The notes beneath the pieces are model-generated. The model had not been told where the DNA came from and ran no database searches. It saw only the letters and a list, made by a program, of their open reading frames with translations. 64,000 nt of DNA, taken from assembly GCA_020247055.1 (NCBI GenBank), contig JADCJL010000172.1:22524-86523 (forward strand), written 5' to 3'. This DNA comes from Acidobacteriaceae bacterium. Its GTDB lineage: Bacteria; Acidobacteriota; Terriglobia; Bryobacterales; Bryobacteraceae. The position numbers and the translations under genes are program-made. The first letter of the stretch is position 1, and every line of letters starts with the position of its first letter. Shown piece after piece: positions 1 through 9,499 of the stretch.

Positions 1-13
1 GAGCAAAGCGGAG

Positions 14-748
14 TTGATTGCCGATCTGGCGACCGCCAGCGATCTGCGCACGACGGCGCTGTACCGGCTGTTGGTGACGCAGCCGGTGGACGGGGAGCCA
101 TGGTCATTGTTGGGAGCGGATCTGTACTTCCGGCCCTGGATCGACGAGATTGAGCTGCTGGCCCGGCTGGCGATGATTGCCGATCAGGCTGGTGCGCCGC
201 TGTTGTCCGGGGCGGATCCGTCGATTCTGGGGGTGAAGAATCCCGAGGACCTCCGGCATACCGAAGAGTGGGAGGAGGGCGATCCGGTCTGGCGGGAGAT
301 GCGGCAGCTGCCCGAAGCCCGGCGCATTGGACTGGCTCTGCCCCGTTTTCTGGTTCGTTTGCCGTACGGGAAGCTCTCGAATCCGGTTGAGGGCTTCGCC
401 TTTGAGGAGATGCCGAATCGAACGTCGGTGCACGCGGGCTATCTGTGGGCGAACTCTATGTATGCCTGTGTGCAGTTGATCGCTCATGCCTTCGCTGTCG
501 CGCGGTGGCAGATGCGTCCCGGGCAGTTTCAGAACATCGATGGTTTGCCGCTGCACGCCTATCTCGAATATGGCAGTCCGGAGGTCAAGCCCTGCGCCGA
601 GGTTCTGTTGACTCTGCAGGCGGCGGAGCGTATCATTGCGCAGGGTTTAATGCCGCTTTTGACGATGAAAGGGACCGATACGGTCCGCGTTGGCATGTTT
701 CAGTCGATTGCGGATCCGCCGGCGGCGCTGGCAGGACGGTGGCGGTAA
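14..748 (+). CDS. Type VI secretion contractile sheath large subunit (TssC/VipB/EvpB-like), C-terminal part; probably continues upstream of window
   Basis: Motifs RIGLALPRFLVRLPYG and FEEMPNRTSVHAGYLWANSMYACVQLIAHAF resemble TssC; LMPLLTMKGTDTVRVGMFQSIA at C-terminus; ORF open near window edge. Confidence 0.7.
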   Translation: MIADLATASDLRTTALYRLLVTQPVDGEPWSLLGADLYFRPWIDEIELLARLAMIADQAGAPLLSGADPSILGVKNPEDLRHTEEWEEGDPVWREMRQLPEARRIGLALPRFLVRLPYGKLSNPVEGFAFEEMPNRTSVHAGYLWANSMYACVQLIAHAFAVARWQMRPGQFQNIDGLPLHAYLEYGSPEVKPCAEVLLTLQAAERIIAQGLMPLLTMKGTDTVRVGMFQSIADPPAALAGRWR

Positions 749-794
749 CCGGCGGGCGTTCCGTTTCGCGGTATACTAAGGTAGAAAGTTTTTA

Positions 795-1181
795 ATGAAT
801 CAACCTGACAGAAAGAACTTCCACGCGATGCTACTCGCCAAGCAGATCGAGCTGCAGAATCGGTTGGCTCGCCGTGACGACCTGGAAGTACAGGTATCCC
901 CGGACGAGTTTGATGCCCGGCTGCAGTTGGTGGATCGGGAGTTCCAGAGCGGTCTGCTGCATCAGACGGCGTTGGATCTTCGCGAAGTGCGTGCGGCGCT
1001 GGTACGCATTGAGGACGACAGCTACGGTGTCTGCGCCGAGTGTGACGAGCCGATTTCTCCGGCCCGGTTACAGGTGATCCCGTGGGCGAATTACTGTGTG
1101 AAGTGCCAGGAACAGATCGAGGTGGAAAAGCAGATGGAAGACCTCGACGAACGGTCGCAGGAGTTAGTGTCGAGCGAGTAA
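795..1181 (+). CDS. TraR/DksA family C4 zinc-finger protein
   Basis: CAECDEPISPARLQVIPWANYCVKCQ zinc finger; 128 aa. Confidence 0.9.
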   Translation: MNQPDRKNFHAMLLAKQIELQNRLARRDDLEVQVSPDEFDARLQLVDREFQSGLLHQTALDLREVRAALVRIEDDSYGVCAECDEPISPARLQVIPWANYCVKCQEQIEVEKQMEDLDERSQELVSSE

Positions 1182-1207
1182 GCGGCTACCGCCTTCTCGC
1201 TCCGCAC

Positions 1208-2539
1208 TTAGTGACTCAGCCGGATCTGTTGGCCTTCCTGAAGCCCGCTCAGAATAGCGGCGTGCGTGTCATTGCCGAGTCCTACGGTGACCTCGCGGGC
1301 AGCAAAGCCATCCGCGGTCTTGACGTCGACAAACGCCTTGCCGTCCTGACGGTAGATCGCCTGCCGGGGAACGATCAGGGCACCCTCCACTTGGTCGAGC
1401 ACCACATCGGCTGAACCGGACAGGTCGGGAATCAGGCGAGGGTCGGAACCGTCAATGGCGACTTTGAGAGGAATCGTGCGAATGTAGGGGCTTTGGCGCC
1501 AACCTCCGGCGGCAATCGCCCCGATGCTGAAGACTTTGGCCTTCATGACCATTCCGGGGAAAGCGTCGAGGCGGACTTCGGCAGTTTGGCCCAATCGGAA
1601 ATCGTCACTTTCGGCTTGGTTGATCCGGGCGTCGAGCATCATACTGGCCGGATTGACTACTTTCATGAAGGGCTGGCCGGGGGTGACCTGATCTCCCTGC
1701 TCGACTGTGCGCATCGAACTGCCGCCCCAGACAGATTGCAAAACTACCAGGCCGTCCATCGGTGCCGTGATGGTAAACCGCTTCACATCCGACTCGTGGC
1801 GGGCCAGATGGCGCTTGTGCCGTTCGAGGGTGAAGTTCAGGATGGCCAGATCGGCAGCCTGCTGCTTTTTGGTGTTGTCCAAGTCCGACTGCAGTTGTTT
1901 GTAGCGGGCCTGCGCCTCTTCAAAAGTGAGTTGCAGAAGTTGCCGCTCGACATCCGTCCGGACCTCGGCGGCGGAAGCTTCGAGCCGCGCCTTGTCAAGA
2001 TCGGCCTTGGCTACCAGAATGGTTTGCTCAAGATTTTTCCAGTCGATTTCGAGTTCCGCCTTGCGCTTCCGCACATCGGCAAGGGCCGCCTCGACGGTGT
2101 CTTTGACATCGTCAATATGATCCTGCAGGCTCTGCCCGTCGATGCGGGCAATAACCTCACCCTGCTTGACCTGCGCTCCCGAGTTGACCATGCTGAGGAG
2201 GACCATCGGGCGGTTGCCCTCCGGGCCGCGAATCATGGGCGCGGTAATGGTCGCAAAGTTTTTCGCCGCAGTGGTGCCGGCGATGCGGGTCCGCTTCTGC
2301 AGCGTTCCACGCTGCACGCTGGCGGTGGGAATAACCACAACGGCTGACTGCGCCTTTTGGGCTTCGCGCGGCTTGTACCCAAACTCATAACCGGCCCAGG
2401 TCGCGCCGGCGACCAGGGCGAGAACCAGGAACGCTTTCCAACGCTGGCCCGAGGGCGCTTCCGGAGGCAGCGCCGGAGAGAGCTTGGCCGGTTGGCCGGA
2501 GGGGGTCGGTTGCGGAGTGGGGTTGAGAATCGCCGACAT
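1208..2539 (-). CDS. HlyD/RND-type periplasmic adaptor (membrane fusion protein)
   Basis: N-terminal TM, biotinyl-lipoyl-like halves (VNSGAQVKQGEVIARIDGQ ... ITAPMDGLVV), long coiled coil between. Confidence 0.85.
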   Translation of the reverse strand: MSAILNPTPQPTPSGQPAKLSPALPPEAPSGQRWKAFLVLALVAGATWAGYEFGYKPREAQKAQSAVVVIPTASVQRGTLQKRTRIAGTTAAKNFATITAPMIRGPEGNRPMVLLSMVNSGAQVKQGEVIARIDGQSLQDHIDDVKDTVEAALADVRKRKAELEIDWKNLEQTILVAKADLDKARLEASAAEVRTDVERQLLQLTFEEAQARYKQLQSDLDNTKKQQAADLAILNFTLERHKRHLARHESDVKRFTITAPMDGLVVLQSVWGGSSMRTVEQGDQVTPGQPFMKVVNPASMMLDARINQAESDDFRLGQTAEVRLDAFPGMVMKAKVFSIGAIAAGGWRQSPYIRTIPLKVAIDGSDPRLIPDLSGSADVVLDQVEGALIVPRQAIYRQDGKAFVDVKTADGFAAREVTVGLGNDTHAAILSGLQEGQQIRLSH

Positions 2540-2730
2540 AAAAGTTGGACCAGGGTCTGGGATACAGGATCACGGAAACAGGCCGCGTCACGAGGGAGGA
2601 CGACGGGTGTCGGGGCAAGGTTACGCCTCTTTCACTTTAGCACCCGAATACCAAGGTTCGGGAAGGGGTAAAGTTTTGACCCGGGGCGGACGATGAACTT
2701 CTCGGGAGGAGGCTCCCGTAGGCTTTTTCG

Positions 2731-3639
2731 ATGCGCCATTTCTATACCGGAATTTTCCTTCTCTGGACTCTCGCCTGTTGGGCGGGCGTTCCCCGTATGT
2801 CGCCGCCGGAACCCATCGGGATTGCGCTGGATCCGGAGCAGGGTCACCTGGTGGCCGTTGAGGGCGTGACGGGCCGACTGAGCGTGGGTCGCCGGCTCTT
2901 CGACGGGCCGGTCGAAGCGGTCTGGCCGGCGGGGACCCGGGCGCTGATTCGGACTGCCGTGGGATGGCAACTGCTCGACTGGAGCCAATCCTGGACTGTG
3001 GCGAAGGGGATTGACCTTGGGGAGCGGGATTGGGCGGCTCCGGTCTGGAACGGTCGCGGTTCGGCGTGGCTCGCCTGCGGCGAGGGTACGGGAATCTGTG
3101 GGATCTACCGGGGTGAGGATGGCCGCTTAGTGCGGGAGTTGCGGGGCGGCGCCCGGCTGCGGTCTCTCGCGCTGTCGGACAACGGAGTGGATGCGCTTCT
3201 TTCGGAGGAGGGAGGCGTTGTCTTATGGGATGGCCGGGATGCGCTGGTGCCCGTGGCCTCGGGGGAAGGGTTTCTCGGCGCGTTTGCGCCGGGGGGCGAG
3301 CGCTTGGCAACCCTGGACGCGGCTGGAACTCTGAGGATCACCGAGGTTCGGACGGCAGCGTCGCAACAGGTGGATGCCCCCGCCGGGGGCGTGGGTCTGG
3401 TGTGGTCGGGCGGTTTTCTCGTCACCGTTCACCGGTCCGGCGAAATTCGTCGGTGGGATGAGCGGGGTGAATCGGTGTTCGCGGGTAGTTGTGGGTGTGA
3501 ACCGGCCGGCGCCTGGATCGCTGGGCAGGACTTGATTCGGCTGCATGACTCCTTGAAGCAGGTCGTTCATTTCCTTGGATTTTCAGGGGGAGAGGCCGTA
3601 TTTACGCTGCTGCCCGCGCTCGCTCCGGAGGTCCGCTGA
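2731..3639 (+). CDS. Secreted beta-propeller-like hypothetical protein
   Basis: Signal peptide (MRHFYTGIFLLWTLACWAG) and repeated WD/propeller-like blades; TGATG overlap with next gene. Confidence 0.6.
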   Translation: MRHFYTGIFLLWTLACWAGVPRMSPPEPIGIALDPEQGHLVAVEGVTGRLSVGRRLFDGPVEAVWPAGTRALIRTAVGWQLLDWSQSWTVAKGIDLGERDWAAPVWNGRGSAWLACGEGTGICGIYRGEDGRLVRELRGGARLRSLALSDNGVDALLSEEGGVVLWDGRDALVPVASGEGFLGAFAPGGERLATLDAAGTLRITEVRTAASQQVDAPAGGVGLVWSGGFLVTVHRSGEIRRWDERGESVFAGSCGCEPAGAWIAGQDLIRLHDSLKQVVHFLGFSGGEAVFTLLPALAPEVR

Positions 3640-6600
3640 TGGGGAAGGAACGCCGCCATACTGTGGTCCGGGAGGACGTCGTTAGCGAGGATGTGCTTGG
3701 GGAGCACGTGCTCAAGCAGGGTGAGTTGCTCACGAAGGAAGCAGCATTCACGTCCAGTCTTCTTGCCCTGGCGCAGGCGCTGGATCCGGAGGACAGCGCT
3801 ACGTCTTCCCGTCCGGAGGCCGAACAGACGGCGGAATGGATCCGCCTCGGGGTGTCGCGGGCACGACGCGTGTTGCCGCTGTTGGCGCTGCTTGCCACCG
3901 CCCTCCAGATGGCCCCGTCCCTGGTGGCCCAGGGTATCCGGGACCTGCCGGGATTCAAGTCCCGCAGTGTGCCCCGCAACGATGACGGCTCCGGTCCCTT
4001 TGTGTCGCTGCCTTTTCCGATTAACTTTTTTGGCCGTCTGCGGGGCGGTTGCTGGGTGAACAACAACGGCAACATCACCTTCGACCGGGCGTTGTCCACC
4101 TATACCCCCTTTGGCCTTGAGAGCACGCGGACGGAGATCATTGCTCCGTTTTTTGCCGATGTGGATACGCGCGGCCTACGGTCCCGGCTGGTAACCTTTG
4201 GCGAGGATACGGTAAACGGGCGCCAGGCCTTTGGCGCCAACTACCTGGACGTCGGCTATTTCGCCAGTCACGATGAGAAACTGAATCGTTTTCAGGTCAT
4301 CCTGATCGACCGGTCCGATACGGGTTCCGGGAACTTTGACGTCGAGTTCAACTACGAGCGGATTGTTTGGGAGACGGGCGACGCCTCGGGGGGCACAAAC
4401 GGCTTCGGCGGGGTCCCCGCCGCAGTCGGTTGGTCAAACGGTTCCGGACTGCCGGGGACCAGTTTTCAGCTGCCCGGTTCTCTGACTGCCGGCGCGTTTC
4501 TTGACAGCGGTCCGCAGGCCCTGGCGAGGCGCCGGTTGAACTCCCCCGTATTTGGTCGTTATTCGTTCCGCGCCCGGGACGGGCAATTGAGTCCGGGGTT
4601 GCGGATCACATCGGGGACTCCTTTGCCGAACGGACGGGTCGGTACGGCCTATTCCACGGTCCTGAGTGCGGAAGGAGGTACCTCCTATCAGTGGACCCTC
4701 CTGCCGGACCCGGGTCAATCGCTGCCCTGGTTAACCCTGACCCCCGCCGGAGTTCTCAGCGGGACCCCCACCGTTGCAGGCACCTACCAGTTCACCGTGC
4801 GCGTTCTTACCCGAATCGATGGGGTGGAAGAGTCCTTGGCGCAACGGGTGAGCCTGACGATTCTCCCGGCGGCCCTTCAGATATTGAGCGGTACCTGCCC
4901 CCTTCCGGAGGCGACCGAGGGAGCTGTCTACAGGCAGACCTTGCGGGCGGCGGGGGCGCCCGGCCCCTACCTCTGGTCCTGGGGAGAGAACGGGGTAAGC
5001 CCTGTCGCCGGCCTGTCCTTGAGCGAAGACGGAGTCTTGGTGGGAGCGCCCGCGGTGGCGGGTTCTTACAACTTTGTTGTGCGGGTCGCCGGTAACGCCC
5101 GGTCGGAGATCGAGCCGGCCTCCCGGGTATGTACCCTGACGGTCCGCGCCCGGCCGTCTCAATTGACCGTGGCCTCCTGCCCCGCATCCCTCGCCACCAC
5201 CGGCGTGGGCTACGACGAACTGGTTCAGGCCGCGGGAGGAGTGCGGCCATACCGTTGGCGGGCGCTCGGCGCTCTGCCGCCCGGGATCTCTTTTTCAGAG
5301 TCCGGTCGCCTCGTCGGCATCCCGGCGGGCGCCGGCGGCTATGTCTACGCCCTTGAAGTGATCGATGCCGTGGGGCTCACCAGCCGCCTTACCTGTAATC
5401 TGAGTATCGAGGAGCCCGTCTTGACCGTCGAGACCCCGTGCCCGTTGGCGCCGGTTGAGACCGGTCAGGCGGTGCGCATCCCCCTCGCTGCGTCCGGCGG
5501 TATGGCGCCCTACACATGGAACGCCGTTGGCACGCTGCCCCCGGGTCTGGTCCTGAGTCCGGAGGGACAGTTGCAAGGGATCCCCAACGGGGCCGGCGCG
5601 TATCAGTTCCAGCTGGTGGTCAGGGACCGTGACGGGCGGGCGGCCGGAAAAACCTGCGCGATCGGGGTGCGCCGTTCCGCGCTGAGCATCTCTTCCTGCC
5701 CGTTGCCGCCTTCGCAGCTGGGTGCGTCGTACGAAGCCAAGCTCGCCGTAGAGGGTGGTGTGGCGCCCTATCTGTGGACGGCGAACGGCGAGCTGCCCCC
5801 CGGGTTGACGCTCACCTCCGATGGCCGGTTGCGCGGTATCCCCGCCCGGCCGGGCGCGACCAACTTTCAGCTGACGGTTCGGGATGCAAACGGACTGGTC
5901 GCCTCCCAGCCATGCGAACACTTTGTCACGCCTAACCCCCTCCGGCTCCAGGGTGAATGCCCGCTGCCTCCTGCCACGGTCGGTTCGTTCTACCGCGCGC
6001 AGGTTACGGCCGAGGGCGGTATCCCGCCGTACCGGTTTCGATCCGAGGGAGAGATGCCGGCCGGGGTGTCGCTGAATGCCGACGGCTGGTTCACGGGAAC
6101 CCCGCGCGGGCCGCGAATTGGAGAGCTGACCGTTGTGGCCGAGGATTCCCGGCGGGCTATCGTAACCCGCACCTGCTCGCTCGACGCCAAGCTGCCTGTG
6201 CCGGCGAACCTGCGCCTGACCGGAGCGCCTGCCGGTGCCAACCCCGCCGGCGGCAGCATCCCGTTGGTGCTGCAACTCGATCGCCCCTACCCGTTGCCGA
6301 TCAATGGCCTCCTGGCGCTCGAGATGCAGCCCGACACCGGCGCTGGGGATGATCGGATGAATCAGGCCGATCCGGCCGTGGTCTTCGCGAGCAACGGTCG
6401 CCGCCAACTCCCGTTCTCGATTCCGGCCGGGCAACTGCGGTTTGCCGCCACCATCGCTGGACCGGGCACGGTCGCCGGGTATCTCATGGCCCGCGTCGAG
6501 CGCCTCGAGATTGCCGGGCAGATTCAGGCCTCCACCCCAGGAGCAGCGCGGACTGCCATACTTCGTACCGCGCCGGTTCTTGCGGATGCCTGCTACACCG

Positions 6601-6890
6601 TCGCCGCGGGCCAATTGACTCTCCGCGTCACCGGAGCCACTTCCACGCGGGATCTCACCGCGATCACCGCCTTCCTGAACGGGGCCGAACTCAAGGACCT
6701 GAACATCGGATCCTACGCGGCAGATTACTTTGCCAACGACCTCAGCATCCGTACCGGAGGAACCTTCCAACTCGAAATCCCCCTTCCCATTCCCCCATCG
6801 ACGAACTCGATTCGGGTGGATTCCCTACGTGTCTCCCTAGGAAACAAAATCGGGTCCTCGGCGGAGAGAACCGCACGGCCCTGCAATTGA
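3639..6890 (+). CDS. Large surface/secreted protein: NIDO-like domain followed by six putative-Ig (He_PIG-like) repeats
   Basis: PFVSLPFPINFFGRLRGGCWVNNNGNITF...IIAPFFADVDTRG resembles NIDO; repeats of the type CPLPPATVG..Y...L.A.GG..PY.W...G.LPPGL.L...G.L.G.P...G.Y.F. Confidence 0.75.
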   Translation: MGKERRHTVVREDVVSEDVLGEHVLKQGELLTKEAAFTSSLLALAQALDPEDSATSSRPEAEQTAEWIRLGVSRARRVLPLLALLATALQMAPSLVAQGIRDLPGFKSRSVPRNDDGSGPFVSLPFPINFFGRLRGGCWVNNNGNITFDRALSTYTPFGLESTRTEIIAPFFADVDTRGLRSRLVTFGEDTVNGRQAFGANYLDVGYFASHDEKLNRFQVILIDRSDTGSGNFDVEFNYERIVWETGDASGGTNGFGGVPAAVGWSNGSGLPGTSFQLPGSLTAGAFLDSGPQALARRRLNSPVFGRYSFRARDGQLSPGLRITSGTPLPNGRVGTAYSTVLSAEGGTSYQWTLLPDPGQSLPWLTLTPAGVLSGTPTVAGTYQFTVRVLTRIDGVEESLAQRVSLTILPAALQILSGTCPLPEATEGAVYRQTLRAAGAPGPYLWSWGENGVSPVAGLSLSEDGVLVGAPAVAGSYNFVVRVAGNARSEIEPASRVCTLTVRARPSQLTVASCPASLATTGVGYDELVQAAGGVRPYRWRALGALPPGISFSESGRLVGIPAGAGGYVYALEVIDAVGLTSRLTCNLSIEEPVLTVETPCPLAPVETGQAVRIPLAASGGMAPYTWNAVGTLPPGLVLSPEGQLQGIPNGAGAYQFQLVVRDRDGRAAGKTCAIGVRRSALSISSCPLPPSQLGASYEAKLAVEGGVAPYLWTANGELPPGLTLTSDGRLRGIPARPGATNFQLTVRDANGLVASQPCEHFVTPNPLRLQGECPLPPATVGSFYRAQVTAEGGIPPYRFRSEGEMPAGVSLNADGWFTGTPRGPRIGELTVVAEDSRRAIVTRTCSLDAKLPVPANLRLTGAPAGANPAGGSIPLVLQLDRPYPLPINGLLALEMQPDTGAGDDRMNQADPAVVFASNGRRQLPFSIPAGQLRFAATIAGPGTVAGYLMARVERLEIAGQIQASTPGAARTAILRTAPVLADACYTVAAGQLTLRVTGATSTRDLTAITAFLNGAELKDLNIGSYAADYFANDLSIRTGGTFQLEIPLPIPPSTNSIRVDSLRVSLGNKIGSSAERTARPCN

Positions 6891-6989
6891 TCAGGAAAAA
6901 ACCACGGTCATCTAGGCACTCTTGCTGATTGGGTACCGGCCGCTTTCTCTCTACACTTGAGGAAAGGTCACAGCCAAGGAACCCAATTC

Positions 6990-7187
6990 ATGCTAGCTAG
7001 TCGAGCATCCAAGTCCTATTATTCCGAGTCCGAAGCCGCGGAATCTTTGGGCGTTTCCATCGAGCAATTCCGTTCTCTCGTGCGCACTCACATCGCGCCC
7101 TCCGAAGAGGAGCAACACATGATCCCGTCGACCACCTTCCAACCCTCGGACCTCGTCATTTTGCGCCTCCTCGCCAACCTCCGATAG
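6990..7187 (+). CDS. Small helix-turn-helix (MerR/excisionase-like) hypothetical protein
   Basis: YYSESEAAESLGVSIEQFRSLVRTHI; ATG at 6990 preceded by AAGGAA; ORF track start (TTG 6957) is less likely. Confidence 0.5.
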   Translation: MLASRASKSYYSESEAAESLGVSIEQFRSLVRTHIAPSEEEQHMIPSTTFQPSDLVILRLLANLR

Positions 7188-7205
7188 CGATACAATAGCC
7201 GGGGT

Positions 7206-8111
7206 ATGGCGAAACTCGGCTTTCTTGGATTGGGCATCATGGGTTACCCCATGGCCCGGCATCTTCTCGACGCGGGGCACGATGTGGCCCTCTGGTCGTT
7301 CTCCCCGGCAAAGGTCACCGACCTGGCCACTGGCCGGTCCAACGCCCGGCCCTGCGCTACTCCGAAAGAGGTTGCGGAAAACGCCGATTGCATCTTCCTG
7401 ATCGTCGGCGATACCGCCATGTCCGAATCGGTCGTCTTCGGCCCCGATGGTCTGCTTGCCGGAGCGAAGCCCGGCACCGTAATCGTCGATGCCTCAACGG
7501 TCGCCCCCGCCTACAGCCGGTCCGCCGCCGAACGTTGCAAAGCCAAGGGTGTCGAGTTTCTCGACGCGCCCTGCACCGGCTCCAAACCCGGCGCCGAAGG
7601 CGGCACCCTCACCTTCATGATTGGTGGCGACCCGAATGTGTTTGCCGCCGTCAAGCCCTACTTCGAGCCCATGGGCAAACAGCTGTACTTCTGCGGCGGA
7701 CCCGGCCTCGGCATGAACGCCAAGCTCACCCAGAATCTGATCCTGTCCAACCTCCTGCAGGCCTTCAACGAAGGCATGGTCCTCGCCACCAAGGCCGGCG
7801 TCGATCCCGACCTCATGGTCGATATCCTCAGCAACTCCGCCGCCCGCAGCGGTCTGATCTCATTTAAAGCCCCCTACGTCTTCCGCCGCGACTTCTCCAC
7901 CAACTTCTCCGTGAAATGGATGCACAAGGACATCGGCCTCATGCTCGACTCGGCCAAAGAGATCGGCGTGCCCCTCCCGCTCACCGCTTTAACCCAGCAA
8001 ATGTTCCAGGCCGCCATCTCCCTCGGCTCCGGCGATGAGGATATCTGTAGCACTATCAAGGTCTTAGAGGGAATCGCCGGTGTTGAGGTCAAGAGCAAGA
8101 CGACGGTATAA
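7206..8111 (+). CDS. NAD(P)-dependent beta-hydroxyacid dehydrogenase (3-hydroxyisobutyrate dehydrogenase/tartronate semialdehyde reductase family)
   Basis: LGFLGLGIMGYPMARHLLDAGHDV Rossmann motif, FLDAPCTGSKPGAEGGTLTFMIGG. Confidence 0.9.
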   Translation: MAKLGFLGLGIMGYPMARHLLDAGHDVALWSFSPAKVTDLATGRSNARPCATPKEVAENADCIFLIVGDTAMSESVVFGPDGLLAGAKPGTVIVDASTVAPAYSRSAAERCKAKGVEFLDAPCTGSKPGAEGGTLTFMIGGDPNVFAAVKPYFEPMGKQLYFCGGPGLGMNAKLTQNLILSNLLQAFNEGMVLATKAGVDPDLMVDILSNSAARSGLISFKAPYVFRRDFSTNFSVKWMHKDIGLMLDSAKEIGVPLPLTALTQQMFQAAISLGSGDEDICSTIKVLEGIAGVEVKSKTTV

Positions 8112-8130
8112 CCCGTCGTCTCCAATTTTT
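8098..8130 (+). terminator. Rho-independent terminator overlapping the 3' end of the preceding CDS
   Basis: AGACGACGG (8098-8106) / CCGTCGTCT (8113-8121) with 6-nt loop containing the stop region, followed by CCAATTTTT. Confidence 0.75.
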
Positions 8131-8143
8131 CAGAAAAAAACTC

Positions 8144-8172
8144 TTGCGATTCCAAAAATCATATTCTAATAT
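8144..8172 (+). promoter_or_regulatory. Candidate sigma70-type promoter
   Basis: TTGCGA (8144-8149), 17-nt spacer, TAATAT (8167-8172). Confidence 0.6.
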
Positions 8173-8177
8173 TGAAA

Positions 8178-8270
8178 GTAAGACGGGGGGGCAACTCCCA
8201 CCAAAGCGAGACTAACCTCAATATAGACCCCTGAAGCATCCCTCCCGTCGCCCTTCGGGGTTTCTTGTCT
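8178..8270 (+). ncRNA. Candidate small RNA or dxr leader ending in an intrinsic terminator
   Basis: Non-coding interval downstream of promoter 8144-8172; terminator-like stem ACCCC-t-GAAG (8227-8236)/CTTCGGGGT (8253-8261) then TTCTTGTCT. Confidence 0.45.
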
Positions 8271-8332
8271 CCCGGTGCTTCCTTCCTCCGACCCTCTCCT
8301 AACCGAGTGATACCATAGAGTTGTCTGTTTGG

Positions 8333-9490
8333 ATGAAGACCCTCACCCTACTCGGCTCGACCGGTTCGATCGGCACCAGCACCCTCGATGTCGTCCGGCA
8401 TCGCCGGGACGAATTTTCCGTCTACGCCCTCGTCGCCGGAAGCAATCTCGATCTCCTCGTTGACCAGATCCGCGAGTTCTCACCCGCCCTCGCCGTTGTC
8501 GCTGACGCCAAACTCTGCGACGAACTCGCGCGGAAGCTCCATGCCGCCGGTCTTCCCCTTCCCGAATTGGCCCACGGCGCCGCCGGACGCCTCGCCGCCG
8601 CCATCGCCCCGGAGGTCGACATCGTAATGTCCGCCATCGTCGGCGTTGCCGGTCTCGAGGCAACCTACGAGGCCGTCCGCCGCCGCAAAATCATCGGACT
8701 GGCGAATAAAGAGGTGCTCGTCGCCAGCGGCCAGCTCGTCATGGCAGCCTGCCGCGAGGCCGGCACCGAAATGATCCCCGTCGACAGCGAGCACAACGGT
8801 GCCCACCAGTGCCTCCGCGCCGGCCGCCGCGACGAGGTCACCAAACTCATTCTCACCGCCTCCGGCGGCCCCTTCCGCCGCACCCCGGCCGCTGAACTCG
8901 CCCAGGTCACCGTCGCCCAGGCCCTCAATCACCCCACCTGGAAGATGGGTCAGCGCATCACCATCGATTCCGCCACCATGATGAACAAAGGCTTCGAGGT
9001 CATCGAAGCCTGCTGGCTCTTCGATTTCCCCCCGGCCGAGGTCGAAGTCGTCGTTCACCCCCAGTCCTCCATCCACGCCATGGTCGAGTACAACGACGGC
9101 TCCGTCATCGCCCAGGTCTCAGCCACCGACATGCGGATGCCGATCCAGTACGCCCTCACCTACCCCGCCCGCGCCTCCGCCCCCGTCCCTCGCATGGACT
9201 GGAAAACCGCCCGCACCTGGGAGTTCGAACCCCCGGACCTCGACCGCTTTCCCCTGCTCGCCCTCGCCTACGCCGCCCAAACCGCCGGCGGGTCCGCTAC
9301 CTGTACCCTTAACGCCGCCGACGAAGTCGCCGTCGAAGCCTTCCTCGCCGGCCGCATCTCCTTCCCGGGTATCGCCCGCATCGTCCGCGAAACCCTCGAA
9401 AAAGTACCCAATCGCACCCCCCGCTCCGTCGAAGAGGTGTTGGAGATTGATCGCGCCAGCCGCCAGATGGCCCGCGCGCTCCTAGGATAG
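8333..9490 (+). CDS. dxr: 1-deoxy-D-xylulose-5-phosphate reductoisomerase
   Basis: LTLLGSTGSIGTSTLDVVRH, PVDSEHNGAHQCL, ASGGPFR; ATG at 8333 preferred to TTG 8321. Confidence 0.95.
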   Translation: MKTLTLLGSTGSIGTSTLDVVRHRRDEFSVYALVAGSNLDLLVDQIREFSPALAVVADAKLCDELARKLHAAGLPLPELAHGAAGRLAAAIAPEVDIVMSAIVGVAGLEATYEAVRRRKIIGLANKEVLVASGQLVMAACREAGTEMIPVDSEHNGAHQCLRAGRRDEVTKLILTASGGPFRRTPAAELAQVTVAQALNHPTWKMGQRITIDSATMMNKGFEVIEACWLFDFPPAEVEVVVHPQSSIHAMVEYNDGSVIAQVSATDMRMPIQYALTYPARASAPVPRMDWKTARTWEFEPPDLDRFPLLALAYAAQTAGGSATCTLNAADEVAVEAFLAGRISFPGIARIVRETLEKVPNRTPRSVEEVLEIDRASRQMARALLG

Positions 9491-9499
9491 CTGTCTCTT

